Source of the DNA: a virus
Reading direction: 5' to 3' (one strand)
Virus record (IMG/VR): IMGVR_UViG_3300042549_005531
Location: 1-64,000 of that record
Length of the DNA: 64,000 nucleotides
Shown here: piece after piece, positions 42,289 through 51,220 of the stretch
Layout of the letters: every line of letters begins with the position of its first letter
Position numbering within the stretch: the first letter of the stretch is position 1
Notes under the pieces: model-generated
Database searches by the model: none
Told to the model about the DNA's origin: nothing
The model's input: only the letters and a program-made list of their open reading frames with translations
Program-made: the position numbers and the translations under genes

Positions 42289-43238
42289 TTTGTTAAATTA
42301 TTTTTTGTTTGATTTATTCCATATGACCTTATATAGTCACTAATGTCTTTTTGATTTGATTCTATCGGAATAAATAAAGGAATCAAATTTGGATATTTAT
42401 TAATTACAGCATCTGCTGCTATATACCCAGCTTCATCATTATCAAAATTAATTATTATTTGGTCATAATTATTTTGTAAATGAGGTAAATGGATTTCCCA
42501 TTTAGATAAAGCTTCAGAATGTGGAGCAACTGATTCGTGCTCTAAAAAATCATAAACCATAACATCTTTTTTACTTTTTGTTATGATTAATAAATTACTC
42601 TCATATCTAAGTTGCTCTAGTCCTTGTAACATCGAGGAATTTATGTTGCTCACAAATCTGAATTCTTTTCTCTTATAATGATACATTTTCCATTTACCAT
42701 CTTCTAAATATCCTAAACAAGGGTCGCTATTTCTATAACTATAAACTTGTTTACCATTAATCCAATACATTGCTACACTATAGACATTATGTCTTTTGCA
42801 AATATTTGCGGTTAGATGAAAAGATTTAAGATAATCAATATCTTGTTTAGTATAATTTTGAATTCTACAATCAATTAGTGTTCCTTCTTTAACTAATTTT
42901 GGTATATATACATAATCTGATTTTACATAATCACTTCCTTTACCTAAAAAATCTTGATATACCATTTCTAGTACCTTCGGGTAAGATATATTATACATAT
43001 CTTTAAGTATTGTAAAGCAATTATATACTTTTTTTCTAGCAAAATCAGTTAACCACCAATAACCAGATTGTTCAAAAAACTTACAACCTGCATTTACATC
43101 ATGTCTTGATGGATTTGTATATAAAGTTAATGAATCTGGAGTTAAATTTGTATAGTATTTCCAAATATCTTCTTGTGATATTTTACTTAATAAATAATTT
43201 GGAGTTAAATATTCAGGTTTATCGTTTATACTATACAT
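42270..43238 (-). CDS. DnaG-type primase (TOPRIM)
   Basis: 322 residues. An N-terminal DNA-binding part (about 40-75: NPSRHDVNAGCKFFEQSGY, WWLTDFA) looks like a primase zinc-ribbon region that has lost most cysteines. The TOPRIM half has LLIITKSKKDVMVYDFL (Lys in place of the usual Gly-Glu context) and INFDNDEAGYIAAD, the DxD metal motif. The KSKKDVM form is common in primases of Bacteroidota phages. It would synthesise RNA primers together with the DnaB-type helicase encoded upstream in the same direction. Confidence 0.85.
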   Translation of the reverse strand: MYSINDKPEYLTPNYLLSKISQEDIWKYYTNLTPDSLTLYTNPSRHDVNAGCKFFEQSGYWWLTDFARKKVYNCFTILKDMYNISYPKVLEMVYQDFLGKGSDYVKSDYVYIPKLVKEGTLIDCRIQNYTKQDIDYLKSFHLTANICKRHNVYSVAMYWINGKQVYSYRNSDPCLGYLEDGKWKMYHYKRKEFRFVSNINSSMLQGLEQLRYESNLLIITKSKKDVMVYDFLEHESVAPHSEALSKWEIHLPHLQNNYDQIIINFDNDEAGYIAADAVINKYPNLIPLFIPIESNQKDISDYIRSYGINQTKNNLTKWLEKL

Positions 43239-43262
43239 AATTTAAATCATTTTTTGTTTTTA

Positions 43263-43796
43263 CTAAAATGCTTCTGGAACAAAATTAGCTATTTCATCAT
43301 TAGAAGTAGGAGCAGCTTTAGTTATTTTCTCAGTACTACTAATTTTTAAAGTACCAGCATCTTTAGCAATAAAACCTACGTATTTAGGAAAACCTAAATT
43401 ACCTCTATCATCAAATAATAACTTGATTTCAAAAGTTTTACCGTTATAATTGTCAGCTGCAATACGAATGATTTCGTTAGCATATTCTTGAAAAGTAGAA
43501 ACATTACCTACTACAATACTATCTTCAGCTACAAACTTAGATAAAATATGCTTAATGCGCTTACTCATGTTAGCAACTTTACTTTCTGCTTTATCGTCAG
43601 AAGATTCTACAGGCCATTCTACGTGTCTAAATGTTTCACCTTTAGCACCTTTAAAATGAAAAGCTAAAACGTCTTTACCTGTTCCGTCTTTCTTTGCATT
43701 CTCGTAAGAGATTTTTTCGATGATTACTCCACTATGGATTCCACCGTCAAAACGATTGTTTTCGTCAATCGTTAGGTTTTTTGATATTTCGTACAT
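43263..43796 (-). CDS. Putative ssDNA-binding/recombination accessory protein
   Basis: 177 residues, beta-rich first 130 residues then an unstructured tail ending in acidic and aromatic residues (FVPEAF). Acidic C-terminal tips are typical of SSB-like proteins. Its setting between primase and RecT-like genes supports a replication/recombination role. No decisive motif, so the function is inferred. The composition is somewhat richer in GC than its neighbours. Confidence 0.55.
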   Translation of the reverse strand: MYEISKNLTIDENNRFDGGIHSGVIIEKISYENAKKDGTGKDVLAFHFKGAKGETFRHVEWPVESSDDKAESKVANMSKRIKHILSKFVAEDSIVVGNVSTFQEYANEIIRIAADNYNGKTFEIKLLFDDRGNLGFPKYVGFIAKDAGTLKISSTEKITKAAPTSNDEIANFVPEAF

Positions 43797-43803
43797 ATAT
43801 TAA

Positions 43804-44073
43804 TTAATTTACGTGTGATTCTGATTCAACATTTTGAGAAAAAGCTTCTGTAAAAGGAGTCATCTCAACTGCTTCATTTACTACATCATTTACAATTGTA
43901 TCATCTACAATAGTATAAGTAGCATGTTGTTTTCTACTAATTTTTAAACCAAAAGTTGTCATAATCTTTTTGATTTCTGTTTCTGGCAACTCATACTTAG
44001 CTGCTAACTCTTTGCGAGTCATTTTTGTTTCTGTAACGTCTGTTACAAATTGTGATTTAATAATCTGCTTCAT
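43804..44073 (-). CDS. Helix-turn-helix protein
   Basis: 89 residues. MTRKELAAKYELPETEIKK followed by MTTFGLKIS is a clear helix-turn-helix; the C-terminal half is acidic. Probably a DNA-binding regulator or replication accessory. It lies 6 bases downstream of the RecT-like gene in the same operon. Confidence 0.7.
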   Translation of the reverse strand: MKQIIKSQFVTDVTETKMTRKELAAKYELPETEIKKIMTTFGLKISRKQHATYTIVDDTIVNDVVNEAVEMTPFTEAFSQNVESESHVN

Positions 44074-44079
44074 CTTTTT

Positions 44080-44682
44080 TTAATTAATAATTTTTACATC
44101 TCCGTCTTCAGTAATGCTTACATTACTTGCATTTGTTACATCTACCATTTCTTCAACAGTATATAGACCTAGTAACATGTCTGGTGCGATACGATTTGCA
44201 CCTAAAGATAAACAACGAGCGTAAAGCATTTGCTTAGGCATCTTAACCCAATTGTCTTTAGTAGTCCAGCCTGCTTTAACAGCATCAGACCAATAAAAAC
44301 TTGTAGTTTCTACAATGTTTCCTCTGTAAAATTCAATGGTAGTTACTCTATCTTTTATCTCTACTCCATTACTATCAACTCCTCTTACTACAAGTTCGCC
44401 ATCTTTTATTGTTTTTATAGATATATCGTTTCTCCACATCAAAGCACCTAATGCTTTAGATGAAAGAGCTAATCTACCTTGAATAGAATAAATTTGATGA
44501 AAAGCTTGCATAGGCTTCATTCCTAAATCTTTACCGTATTGAGCGATAGCAAATGCTTGCTCAATTGTTTTGATGTTAGAAGGAAGTACCTTTGAGTCAA
44601 TAAGTAATTGTAATTGTTCCATTTCGTTAGCAGGAACTGGCTTTGTGATTTGTTGTTCTTGAACAACTATTGCATCTGTCAT
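44080..44682 (-). CDS. RecT-like recombination protein
   Basis: 200 residues. It has the hallmark order of RecT-type annealing proteins: AQYGKDLGMKPMQAFHQIY, GRLALSSKALGALM, a central IEFYRG strand, FYWSDAVKAGW, then NWVKMPKQMLYARCLSLGAN and a YTVEEMVD end. It would bind ssDNA and anneal strands. No RecE-type exonuclease is adjacent, but the 5'-3' exonuclease (32388-33164) or the nuclease domain in the 25856-30499 protein could provide ends. It overlaps the helicase gene by 4 bases. Confidence 0.85.
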   Translation of the reverse strand: MTDAIVVQEQQITKPVPANEMEQLQLLIDSKVLPSNIKTIEQAFAIAQYGKDLGMKPMQAFHQIYSIQGRLALSSKALGALMWRNDISIKTIKDGELVVRGVDSNGVEIKDRVTTIEFYRGNIVETTSFYWSDAVKAGWTTKDNWVKMPKQMLYARCLSLGANRIAPDMLLGLYTVEEMVDVTNASNVSITEDGDVKIIN

Positions 44683-45614
44683 AAATTGAAATTGATTTGT
44701 CCTTGTTGTGGAGGGCTATCATATATTCTATTAATCGCTAAATTATGATACATAGCAATCTCACACAATGAACCCTCGCGTTGTTTTAAAATTTGAGTAA
44801 TCAGTAGGTTTTTGGTATCTAGACTTTTATATCTACTAAGGTCATACATTTCTGGTCTATGTAATGCTAATACAAGTGTTGCACATTGCATAACACTATC
44901 TGCACCGAAAATATAACTAGGAAGAATACCAGTAGTACCGACATCACTTCTCTCACCATCTTCTATTTTTCTATTAAGTTGAGACAAGAATACGTTAATA
45001 CATTCTAGTTTGTTTTTTAATCTTACTCCAGCAAGCATTAGATTAGTAATTTTTTCTTCTTCTGTTTTCTCATTAGATGATGTTATCAAACGAGTATGGT
45101 CTACTATATTAACTATAGTTCTGTTTGGAAATAATAACGCTACTTCTTCTACTTTGCTTTCCCATTGTTTATGATTAACAGGAATATCTCTAAAATACAT
45201 AGGTATTTTTCTCAATTCGTTACCTGCATTAACAAGTGAAGCATAAGTATCTTCTTCTAAAGGTGTATTAGCAGATAACATTTCTTTTACAGGTAACATA
45301 GCTTCGGCAGAATACATACGAGCTACATTTTGCCATGATTTCATCTCGAATGACCAATAAATAAAAATTAAATCAGGATATTTAACCGCTAAATCTTTTA
45401 CAAGTATAGTAACAAAAGCACTTTTACCAACACCACTTCTCGCTGGTATTACTAGTTGGTCGCCTTTATATATACCAGTAATTTTATCATTTAGTTTTTC
45501 ACTAAATGTTTTAAATGGTCTTAATTCTCCTGATTTATACTTACGTATAATTTCATTTGTTTCGTCTACAATTTCCGATATATGTTGTAGACCACTAATA
45601 GATAGATTTTCCAA
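44679..45614 (-). CDS. DnaB-type replicative helicase (SF4)
   Basis: 311 residues: essentially the RecA-like motor without the DnaB N-terminal domain. The Walker A is ARSGVGKSAF (about 57-66) and FIYWSFEM follows. NIVDHTRL is the Walker B region, and a Gln-containing SQLNRKIE is motif H3. It would unwind DNA at the fork, with the primase encoded downstream. It overlaps the upstream gene by 20 bases. Confidence 0.88.
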   Translation of the reverse strand: MENLSISGLQHISEIVDETNEIIRKYKSGELRPFKTFSEKLNDKITGIYKGDQLVIPARSGVGKSAFVTILVKDLAVKYPDLIFIYWSFEMKSWQNVARMYSAEAMLPVKEMLSANTPLEEDTYASLVNAGNELRKIPMYFRDIPVNHKQWESKVEEVALLFPNRTIVNIVDHTRLITSSNEKTEEEKITNLMLAGVRLKNKLECINVFLSQLNRKIEDGERSDVGTTGILPSYIFGADSVMQCATLVLALHRPEMYDLSRYKSLDTKNLLITQILKQREGSLCEIAMYHNLAINRIYDSPPQQGQINFNL

Positions 45615-46179
45615 AGCCTTCTCCTTCCGATTCTTTAATTTTCTTTATACTTTCCCAAACTTTACCTGCTATAAATTTATCTATTTTCATATTTAGTAAG
45701 TTCTTTTCAATGGCGTAAGTTAATATTTCTTTAACTTCTTCATGCTTACTTTGAGAATTTTTAATAGCTTTTACATAATTTTTCTCTAATTCGTCTAAAT
45801 CTACAGTTTTTGTAAAAACTTTTGTTGAATTTACCATAAAAGTATCTGGATATAATTCTAATAATTCTTCAAAAGCTTCGCCACCATTAATAAACATCAA
45901 ATCTACAAATTTACTTGTAAGTATAAGTTGGTCAAAAGCATAATCTTGAGATAAAGATATAACATATTCTTTGTTTACTAAATCCTTTATCTCATCTTTA
46001 GTCCAACCAGCTCCCTCATGACTCCATTTATATATTAAACCTCCTTTGGTAAATTTCAAAGATGCACCTTGTTTTACCATTTTCTCAGTATATAATAAAT
46101 AAAGCAGAAGGAATTGATTGGTCTTTAACTTGTTTTTACATAGAAATTCTACGTAATTTTCTGGGTTATCTAACAGCAT
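45595..46179 (-). CDS. Putative replication accessory/helicase-loader protein
   Basis: 194 residues, helical, no enzyme motif. The N-terminal 80 residues (NQFLLLYLLYTEKMV, GLIYKWSHEGAGW, TKDEIKDLVNKEYV) look like a winged-helix domain. The C-terminal half is a helical domain. Its 20-base overlap with the helicase gene suggests a partner such as a loader; this is inference from position. Confidence 0.55.
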   Translation of the reverse strand: MLLDNPENYVEFLCKNKLKTNQFLLLYLLYTEKMVKQGASLKFTKGGLIYKWSHEGAGWTKDEIKDLVNKEYVISLSQDYAFDQLILTSKFVDLMFINGGEAFEELLELYPDTFMVNSTKVFTKTVDLDELEKNYVKAIKNSQSKHEEVKEILTYAIEKNLLNMKIDKFIAGKVWESIKKIKESEGEGFGKSIY

Positions 46180-46234
46180 TTGTTTTTCTATTTAAATCTC
46201 TTATACGAAATTAATTCCCAGAAAACAAGAATAT

Positions 46235-46597
46235 TTATGAATATTTAGCTATAAGTTCTTTTTCTAAACTTGCTAAATCTTTTTTATCAAATTCTAATGA
46301 TAAAACTATATCACTATATATTTCATTATATGAACTAGATGGATTTTGTTTAGGTACCCAATTAATAATGTTTTTATTACTTATATAACTTGATTTCATA
46401 TAATAACCTAAATTAGAAAGTTGTGCACTTAAAGAACTTAATTTAGCACTTAATTTTTTACTTTCTTGATTAAGAGCATTATAACCATCTATTAATTTAG
46501 TTATTTTAGTTGGAATAGCTACTTCTTTTTTGCTATCTATTACTTTAGATATTCTTTGAGCTAATATTTGTATAGCTTCTTTACTTACTTTTGCCAT
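46235..46597 (-). CDS. Coiled-coil protein, unknown
   Basis: 120 residues with a Ser/Leu/Lys coiled coil in the centre (about 45-70, ALNQESKKLSAKLSSLSAQL) and another at the C-terminus. Stands between two short gaps. No family recognised. Confidence 0.6.
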   Translation of the reverse strand: MAKVSKEAIQILAQRISKVIDSKKEVAIPTKITKLIDGYNALNQESKKLSAKLSSLSAQLSNLGYYMKSSYISNKNIINWVPKQNPSSSYNEIYSDIVLSLEFDKKDLASLEKELIAKYS

Positions 46598-46602
46598 AAT
46601 TT

Positions 46603-46707
46603 TTATTTTTTATTTAATATTTCAAAATCTTCTTCTATTTCTATAACTTGTTCATTTTCTAATATCCAATAAGCAGTTGATATATCTTCTGCTGAATAAT
46701 TATTCAT
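46603..46707 (-). CDS. Very small acidic protein
   Basis: 34 residues (MNNYSAEDISTAYWILENEQ at the start, then an acidic Glu-rich end). It fills the gap exactly: it overlaps the DnaA-domain gene by 8 bases and ends 6 bases before the next start. Real coding is likely from fit and residue use, but it is short. Confidence 0.45.
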   Translation of the reverse strand: MNNYSAEDISTAYWILENEQVIEIEEDFEILNKK

Positions 46708-47140
46708 CAATTGCTGTATTGGAATCTCTTTTTTTATTAAACAAATTATCTCTGTAATCTTTGACGTTTTGTTCATAATACTTGTAATTTGGAAAAATGT
46801 TATCTTTTAATTTTAAACTATTATCTATAGTTTTAATACCATAAATAATAGTAGAATGATTTTTGTTACCTAAAAGTTTTGCTATTTTAGATAAATTAAA
46901 ACCGCTATTTTCATAAGTTAATTTAGAAATCATCATTCTAGAAAAAGCTAAATTTTGTTTTTTACAAGAAGAAATTAAATCATTATAAAGTATATTTTCT
47001 TTTTCACAAACTATTTTAACTATATAATTAAAAATCATATCGTTTACATCTTTATTTTGACTTTCTAAAAAAACTATTTCTGCTCTAATTCTAGAAAGTT
47101 CTTTATAAAGAATTTCTAACTTTTTAATAATATCACTCAT
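46700..47140 (-). CDS. DnaA domain IV-like DNA-binding protein
   Basis: 146 residues. After an N-terminal coiled coil, residues about 50-110 match the DNA-binding domain IV of DnaA: ILYNDLISSCKKQNLAFSRM, then FNLSKIAKLLGNKNHSTIIY, where NKNHST replaces the classical GRDHST signature that reads the DnaA box. The ATPase domain is absent. It probably recognises the phage origin or competes with host DnaA. It overlaps the SF2 helicase gene by 8 bases. Confidence 0.8.
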   Translation of the reverse strand: MSDIIKKLEILYKELSRIRAEIVFLESQNKDVNDMIFNYIVKIVCEKENILYNDLISSCKKQNLAFSRMMISKLTYENSGFNLSKIAKLLGNKNHSTIIYGIKTIDNSLKLKDNIFPNYKYYEQNVKDYRDNLFNKKRDSNTAIDE

Positions 47141-48344
47141 TTATTAACTGTTTTAACTGTTCTAAATCATCTAACCATAAACATTGTGTTCCTTTACTTG
47201 CTTTACGTAACCAAACTTCGTCTTGAGAATTTTTAACATATAAATTAATTACATATGCTTTTTTACCTTCTTTAGCTCTACAAATTCTACCAGACCTTTG
47301 ACCATTTTGAATACGTTTACTTGTTCTTGAGCAAATGATAGCCATATCAGCATCAGGAGCATCAAAACCTTCATCCATAGATTTAGCAGTACATATGCAA
47401 TTAACTTTAGTTCGTTTATCCATAAATTTACGTAAAGCTTCTCTATTAGCTTTAACTCCATTTTTAGAATGATAACTTACTGCTTTTTCACCTATCTCAT
47501 CACATAATTGTTGAGTAAAATCTACAGATTCACTAAAACAAATCATATGTTTATCAAGTTTAACTAACTCTTTAGCTATAGTCATTTTAGAATGAGCATG
47601 ATAAAGAAAAGTTTTACGTTCTCTCATATTACGATTCCATTCTAAAGCAGATATCATAACTCTTTCAACAGGTATGTTGAATTCTCTTGCATGAGCTTCT
47701 CTAATGTTTTTGTTTGTTAAACAAGACATAGCTTTATCAAAGTCATGACCAAAAGTAGCAAAGTATTTGTTAAAAGCTTTATGTAATGTATCATAATGAT
47801 TTCTATCTATGTCATCTAATTCTACTCCAAAATTAATTGTAATAAAATCAGCAACCCAACCATTAGTTTTACATTCTTCAGCAGTAACTTTACCTACAGA
47901 TACTATATTTTTTCTATTAAGAAAAGCTATATGGTTTGCTTCTAATGTTGCAGATAAACCTAAAAACCAGCTGTATCTAGTTTCATTAATTACTTTAGTA
48001 AAATGTAAAGCATTATCATTTGTCATTCTATGAACCTCATCACAAATTAACAAATCGCAACTTCTTTCAAATTTTATATATGTATTAATAACAAATACTT
48101 CTACGTTTTTAAGTTTAAATGCATCAATAAAACCTTTTTTAGATTTTGTCCAACTATTCTTTAAAGTTGTTGTTGGTACTATTACATGAGTAGTTCTATT
48201 TGCATCACGTCTATTGCATTCTTGTATAGCAAGAATAGCTAATCTTGTCTTACCAAAACCTGTAAAAGCTTCTACAAAACCCATAGCTTTATGTTGAATC
48301 CAATTGTCTATTATGTCTTCTTGTCTTTTATTTCTATCTATCAT
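47133..48344 (-). CDS. SF2 DNA/RNA helicase (UvsW-like)
   Basis: 403 residues, a complete two-domain SF2 helicase: Walker A FTGFGKTRLA (about 27-36), DEVH box in LLICDEVHRM, motif III GLSATLE, and motif VI QRSGRICRAKEGKKAYV. A Q-like motif precedes (RQEDIIDNWIQHKAMGF). It probably unwinds or remodels replication/recombination intermediates, as UvsW-type enzymes do in other phages. Overlaps both neighbours slightly. Confidence 0.9.
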   Translation of the reverse strand: MIDRNKRQEDIIDNWIQHKAMGFVEAFTGFGKTRLAILAIQECNRRDANRTTHVIVPTTTLKNSWTKSKKGFIDAFKLKNVEVFVINTYIKFERSCDLLICDEVHRMTNDNALHFTKVINETRYSWFLGLSATLEANHIAFLNRKNIVSVGKVTAEECKTNGWVADFITINFGVELDDIDRNHYDTLHKAFNKYFATFGHDFDKAMSCLTNKNIREAHAREFNIPVERVMISALEWNRNMRERKTFLYHAHSKMTIAKELVKLDKHMICFSESVDFTQQLCDEIGEKAVSYHSKNGVKANREALRKFMDKRTKVNCICTAKSMDEGFDAPDADMAIICSRTSKRIQNGQRSGRICRAKEGKKAYVINLYVKNSQDEVWLRKASKGTQCLWLDDLEQLKQLINE

Positions 48345-48826
48345 TTAATTAATTCTTCTAATAATTTTGGTTTATAGTTTATAACTTCAGCACATATATT
48401 AATATATCTTTCATTATCAATCATATTTAAATGAGTATGACCATGAATATTAACATTAAATCTATAGTCTAATTCTTTTGGATGAATAGGAATATGACTA
48501 AATATAATATTTTGATTCTTAAATGTTTTGTATTGTACTGCACATACATAATTAACATATTTTAATAATTCTGGAACGTGTTGTGGTTCATCGTGATTAC
48601 CTAGTATTACTTTTTTAATTCCATTAAGTCTATTAAGTAATGGATAAGGTGTAGACTTTTCCATAGAAATATCCCCTAAAATCCAAGTAACATCACGTTT
48701 ACTAACAACACTATTCCATGAATTAATAATATGTTCATCATGTTCTTCTACTGTTTCAAATCCTCTACGCTTAGCCATATTTAAATGACTAAGGTGAAGG
48801 TCTGAAATATAACGAATTACTGACAT
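48341..48826 (-). CDS. Calcineurin-like metallophosphoesterase
   Basis: 161 residues with all motifs in order: ISDLHLSH (DxH), WILGDIS (GD), ILGNHDEP (GNHD), IIFSHIP (H) and NIHGHTHLN (GHTH). Substrate unknown; the small single-domain form resembles the phosphoesterases often placed beside phage polymerases. It is 2 bases from the polymerase stop, so co-translated with it. Confidence 0.85.
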   Translation of the reverse strand: MSVIRYISDLHLSHLNMAKRRGFETVEEHDEHIINSWNSVVSKRDVTWILGDISMEKSTPYPLLNRLNGIKKVILGNHDEPQHVPELLKYVNYVCAVQYKTFKNQNIIFSHIPIHPKELDYRFNVNIHGHTHLNMIDNERYINICAEVINYKPKLLEELIK

Positions 48827-48828
48827 TT

Positions 48829-50694
48829 TTATAATAGTTTTAATTGTTGTATATCTTCTATATTGTTTATAATTTCTCTAGCTTTACTTATATAATAACT
48901 ATAATCAATATTGTATTCTTCTATTGGTAACTCATAATAATTGTTAAAATAAGTTACTTTCCATTCTTTAATTAATTTGTTTCCTTTCATAATAGGAGCT
49001 TCTACTTGAGCAGTAGTATTATCTGCATATTCTTTAATAAGATAACCTCCACGTTTAGAAACAAAATATCTAACTATTTTAGATAGTTTTTTTCTTTCTA
49101 ACTTACTATCAATTACTTGATAGAGAACAAATTTAGATTTACCTTTTTCAGGTGAACTGCTTGCTTTAACTCCAGCACAAAAATCATATATGTTTTTATG
49201 ATTACGTATTGTATCTTCAATAGCTATATTTTTTACAAAATAATTATAAATTGCTCTAGGTATAATAGAATATGATTTATTTTTATGAAGAGGAATGTTT
49301 TCAAATTCAAACATACCTTTACATTTAGTTTTACCATTACTATATATACTTGTGTAATTGTTTACATCTTTTATAATCATTTTACTATAAGTATCATGTT
49401 CTAAAGGTATAGTTGTTAAATCTTCCCACCATTTACATATAGACATATATTTATCCATATCTTCATTAGGTATTAAAAACTCACAACCATCTGTATTTAT
49501 CATAATTACTTTACTACCAGCTATTTCAGTTGTAACTTTTTCTACTAGCATTGATAAAAGCAATTGACCATTAATACATATAGTTAAACCTACCAAAGGG
49601 TCTTGAAGAAAACTATATTCATCATTCATTAAACCATAACTTGCATTTAATATAATTTTTAGTATATAATTTTTAGGATTAGATTTTGGTATTTCTTTTC
49701 TTTTAAGATAAAAACCTTTATATAATTTTAAAAATGCATCTTTAGGTAAATGAGCAGGACATAAATCATTTTGAAAATCTAAATGAGGATAGTAACTTGT
49801 TGCATCTACAGTTTTAATTGTATGAGTTTGAGTAGTTACAACAATACTATTTTTAGGAGCAGCATGTAAACCACCTAAACCATAATCTATTTCTATTCCT
49901 TGATAAGGTAATGTAAAAGTAAACTTTTCATCAGGTCTTATTTTAAGTTTATTAAACTCATTTAAAACTAAATTAAAAAGTTCTGTTTCAAACTTAACAT
50001 ATAGAAATATTATATCTTTTACATTTATAACATCTCTTTTAGTTCTTAAAGCTTTTAACTCATTTTCTGGTATTCCAGTTTCATCAGATAAATATCTTAA
50101 GAATAATTTCTTAGCCATATCTGGTTCAGTAGAATTCATTAAATTTACTTTTTCAGATTCACTCAAAGTTTTTCTTAATTCTATTTCATGATAATAAGTT
50201 TTGTAAAGAAATTTAGTTGCTTGAACGTCATTTAGATTGTAATATAAAACTGATTTTAAATCTAATGTATCAGGTATTTCTTCTATATTAGGAAAGTCTA
50301 ACATAAACTCACACCATTTTAAACCTGTACGTTTAGCAGATGTACTTAAGCTTAATGCTTTAAACAAATCTAATTGAAGTATACTTAGTTTCCATTCAGG
50401 ATAATCAGGTCTTCTGTTTTCAGATAAAATAATTAAATCTGAATAATCTCTAAGTTGCTGAGTTGTAGAATTTCTATTTTTTAAGAAATATTCTATTATT
50501 TGACTATCGTAATGTAAATTATTATAACCAATTAAGGCTATAACTTCATTTGACAAAAAATTAAAAAATTCTTTTCTATCATCTCTATCTTTAGTAATAA
50601 CAAAAACTTTTGTTTCTTCACTATCTTTATCAATAAATGTAGCAGTAAATATTTCTTTAAATACTTCTAAATCATATATCCATGTTTTTTTCAT
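48829..50694 (-). CDS. DNA polymerase family B
   Basis: 621 residues. N-terminal proofreading exonuclease: WIYDLEVFKE (Exo I), IGYNNLHYDSQIIEYF (Exo II), YYNLNDVQATKFLY (Exo III). Polymerase motifs: DATSYYP (A, about 299), KIILNASYGLMND (B, about 345) and INTDGCEF (C, about 400, in place of YxDTDS). It is short for family B, and thumb and insertion regions appear reduced. It replicates the phage genome with the primase and helicase encoded in the same arm. The gene begins right after a terminator hairpin, with an A-rich leader and no Shine-Dalgarno. Confidence 0.9.
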   Translation of the reverse strand: MKKTWIYDLEVFKEIFTATFIDKDSEETKVFVITKDRDDRKEFFNFLSNEVIALIGYNNLHYDSQIIEYFLKNRNSTTQQLRDYSDLIILSENRRPDYPEWKLSILQLDLFKALSLSTSAKRTGLKWCEFMLDFPNIEEIPDTLDLKSVLYYNLNDVQATKFLYKTYYHEIELRKTLSESEKVNLMNSTEPDMAKKLFLRYLSDETGIPENELKALRTKRDVINVKDIIFLYVKFETELFNLVLNEFNKLKIRPDEKFTFTLPYQGIEIDYGLGGLHAAPKNSIVVTTQTHTIKTVDATSYYPHLDFQNDLCPAHLPKDAFLKLYKGFYLKRKEIPKSNPKNYILKIILNASYGLMNDEYSFLQDPLVGLTICINGQLLLSMLVEKVTTEIAGSKVIMINTDGCEFLIPNEDMDKYMSICKWWEDLTTIPLEHDTYSKMIIKDVNNYTSIYSNGKTKCKGMFEFENIPLHKNKSYSIIPRAIYNYFVKNIAIEDTIRNHKNIYDFCAGVKASSSPEKGKSKFVLYQVIDSKLERKKLSKIVRYFVSKRGGYLIKEYADNTTAQVEAPIMKGNKLIKEWKVTYFNNYYELPIEEYNIDYSYYISKAREIINNIEDIQQLKLL

Positions 50695-50709
50695 AACTTT
50701 TAAATTTAA

Positions 50710-50738
50710 AAAACTCTAGGCCGTAATACCTAGAGTTT
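50710..50738 (-). terminator. Strong intrinsic terminator downstream of structured RNA region
   Basis: AAACTCTAGG and CCTAGAGTTT form a 10-bp stem around an 8-base loop; the minus strand continues with seven T. It ends the tRNA-like/structured transcript and lies 15 bases before the polymerase start. Confidence 0.9.
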
Positions 50739-50855
50739 ACACACACATTTTACCCTTAAAGTCTAATTACGTAGACCAATAATGACTTTCCAACAGTCCT
50801 TCTGTGACTCTCCGTACTCATGTCTTTTACCTAAATGGTTACTTGAACTTTCTGT

Positions 50856-50899
50856 TTACTGTTTCATCACTAATGGAAAGTGCTTTCTTACTGTTTCAT
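50856..50899 (-). repeat. Two direct copies of a 12-base unit in structured region
   Basis: TTACTGTTTCAT occurs at 50856-50867 and 50888-50899, 32 bases apart. On the minus strand each reads ATGAAACAGTAA. Confidence 0.7.
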
Positions 50900-50960
50900 G
50901 CAAACCTATAAAATAAAATTGCGTTGTAGAATCTCTCTACACACCATACAGAAAGCTTTG

Positions 50961-51073
50961 CAATCAGGACAGGAATCGAACCTGTAATTTACTTGTAGCG
51001 ACATCACCATACCGCTCTTCCAATCACTTCTTTTTACGGAAGCAAGTGTGTCTACCAATTCCACCACCTGACT
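50961..51073 (-). tRNA. tRNA-Leu-like gene with expanded anticodon region
   Basis: Acceptor arms AGTCAGG and CCTGATT pair over 7 bp (one G-T). Next come T8-G9 and a canonical leucine-type D arm (GTGGAATTGGTAGACAC). At the 3' side is a perfect T arm (ACAGG, TTCGATT, CCTGT). The part between D and T arms is 62 bases, about 25 more than a normal tRNA-Leu. It can fold as stem ACTTG/CAAGT enclosing CTTCC/GGAAG and AGCG/CGCT hairpins, so no clean anticodon loop is evident; GTAAAAA with a UAA is one candidate. CCA is not encoded. It may be a functional leucine tRNA with an insertion or a tRNA-like RNA. Confidence 0.6.
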
Positions 51074-51220
51074 ATGTCCCAAACTTCACTTAATGCGTCC
51101 ATTAAGGATAGATTTGGTAATCCACCTTAACTTATGCCTTGGGCTATTCGTTTACGTGGAGATAAGACCACTGAAGTGTGCTGTTCTTACGGGAAGCATC
51201 GTGGTACTTTCTTAAATGTT

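Larger units (their letters stand above)
50739..51220 (-). other. Gene-free structured stretch with tRNA-like element
   Basis: No plausible protein gene on either strand. The minus strand has, in order: a CCCAA..TTGGG long-range pair enclosing a perfect 7-bp hairpin (CTTAATG, GACG, CATTAAG; 51082-51108); the tRNA-Leu-like element (50961-51073); a small hairpin GTAGA/TCTAC; two identical copies of ATGAAACAGTAA; and an AAAGTC/GACTTT stem before the terminator. Composition is less AT-rich than the flanking genes. This looks like one or more stable non-coding RNAs. Confidence 0.65.

Noticed and set aside
50739-51220. tmRNA, RNase P RNA or group I intron in the structured stretch
   Set aside because: No tag reading frame with tmRNA ends, no RNase P core sequences and no convincing intron core could be seen; only the tRNA-like part is well supported.
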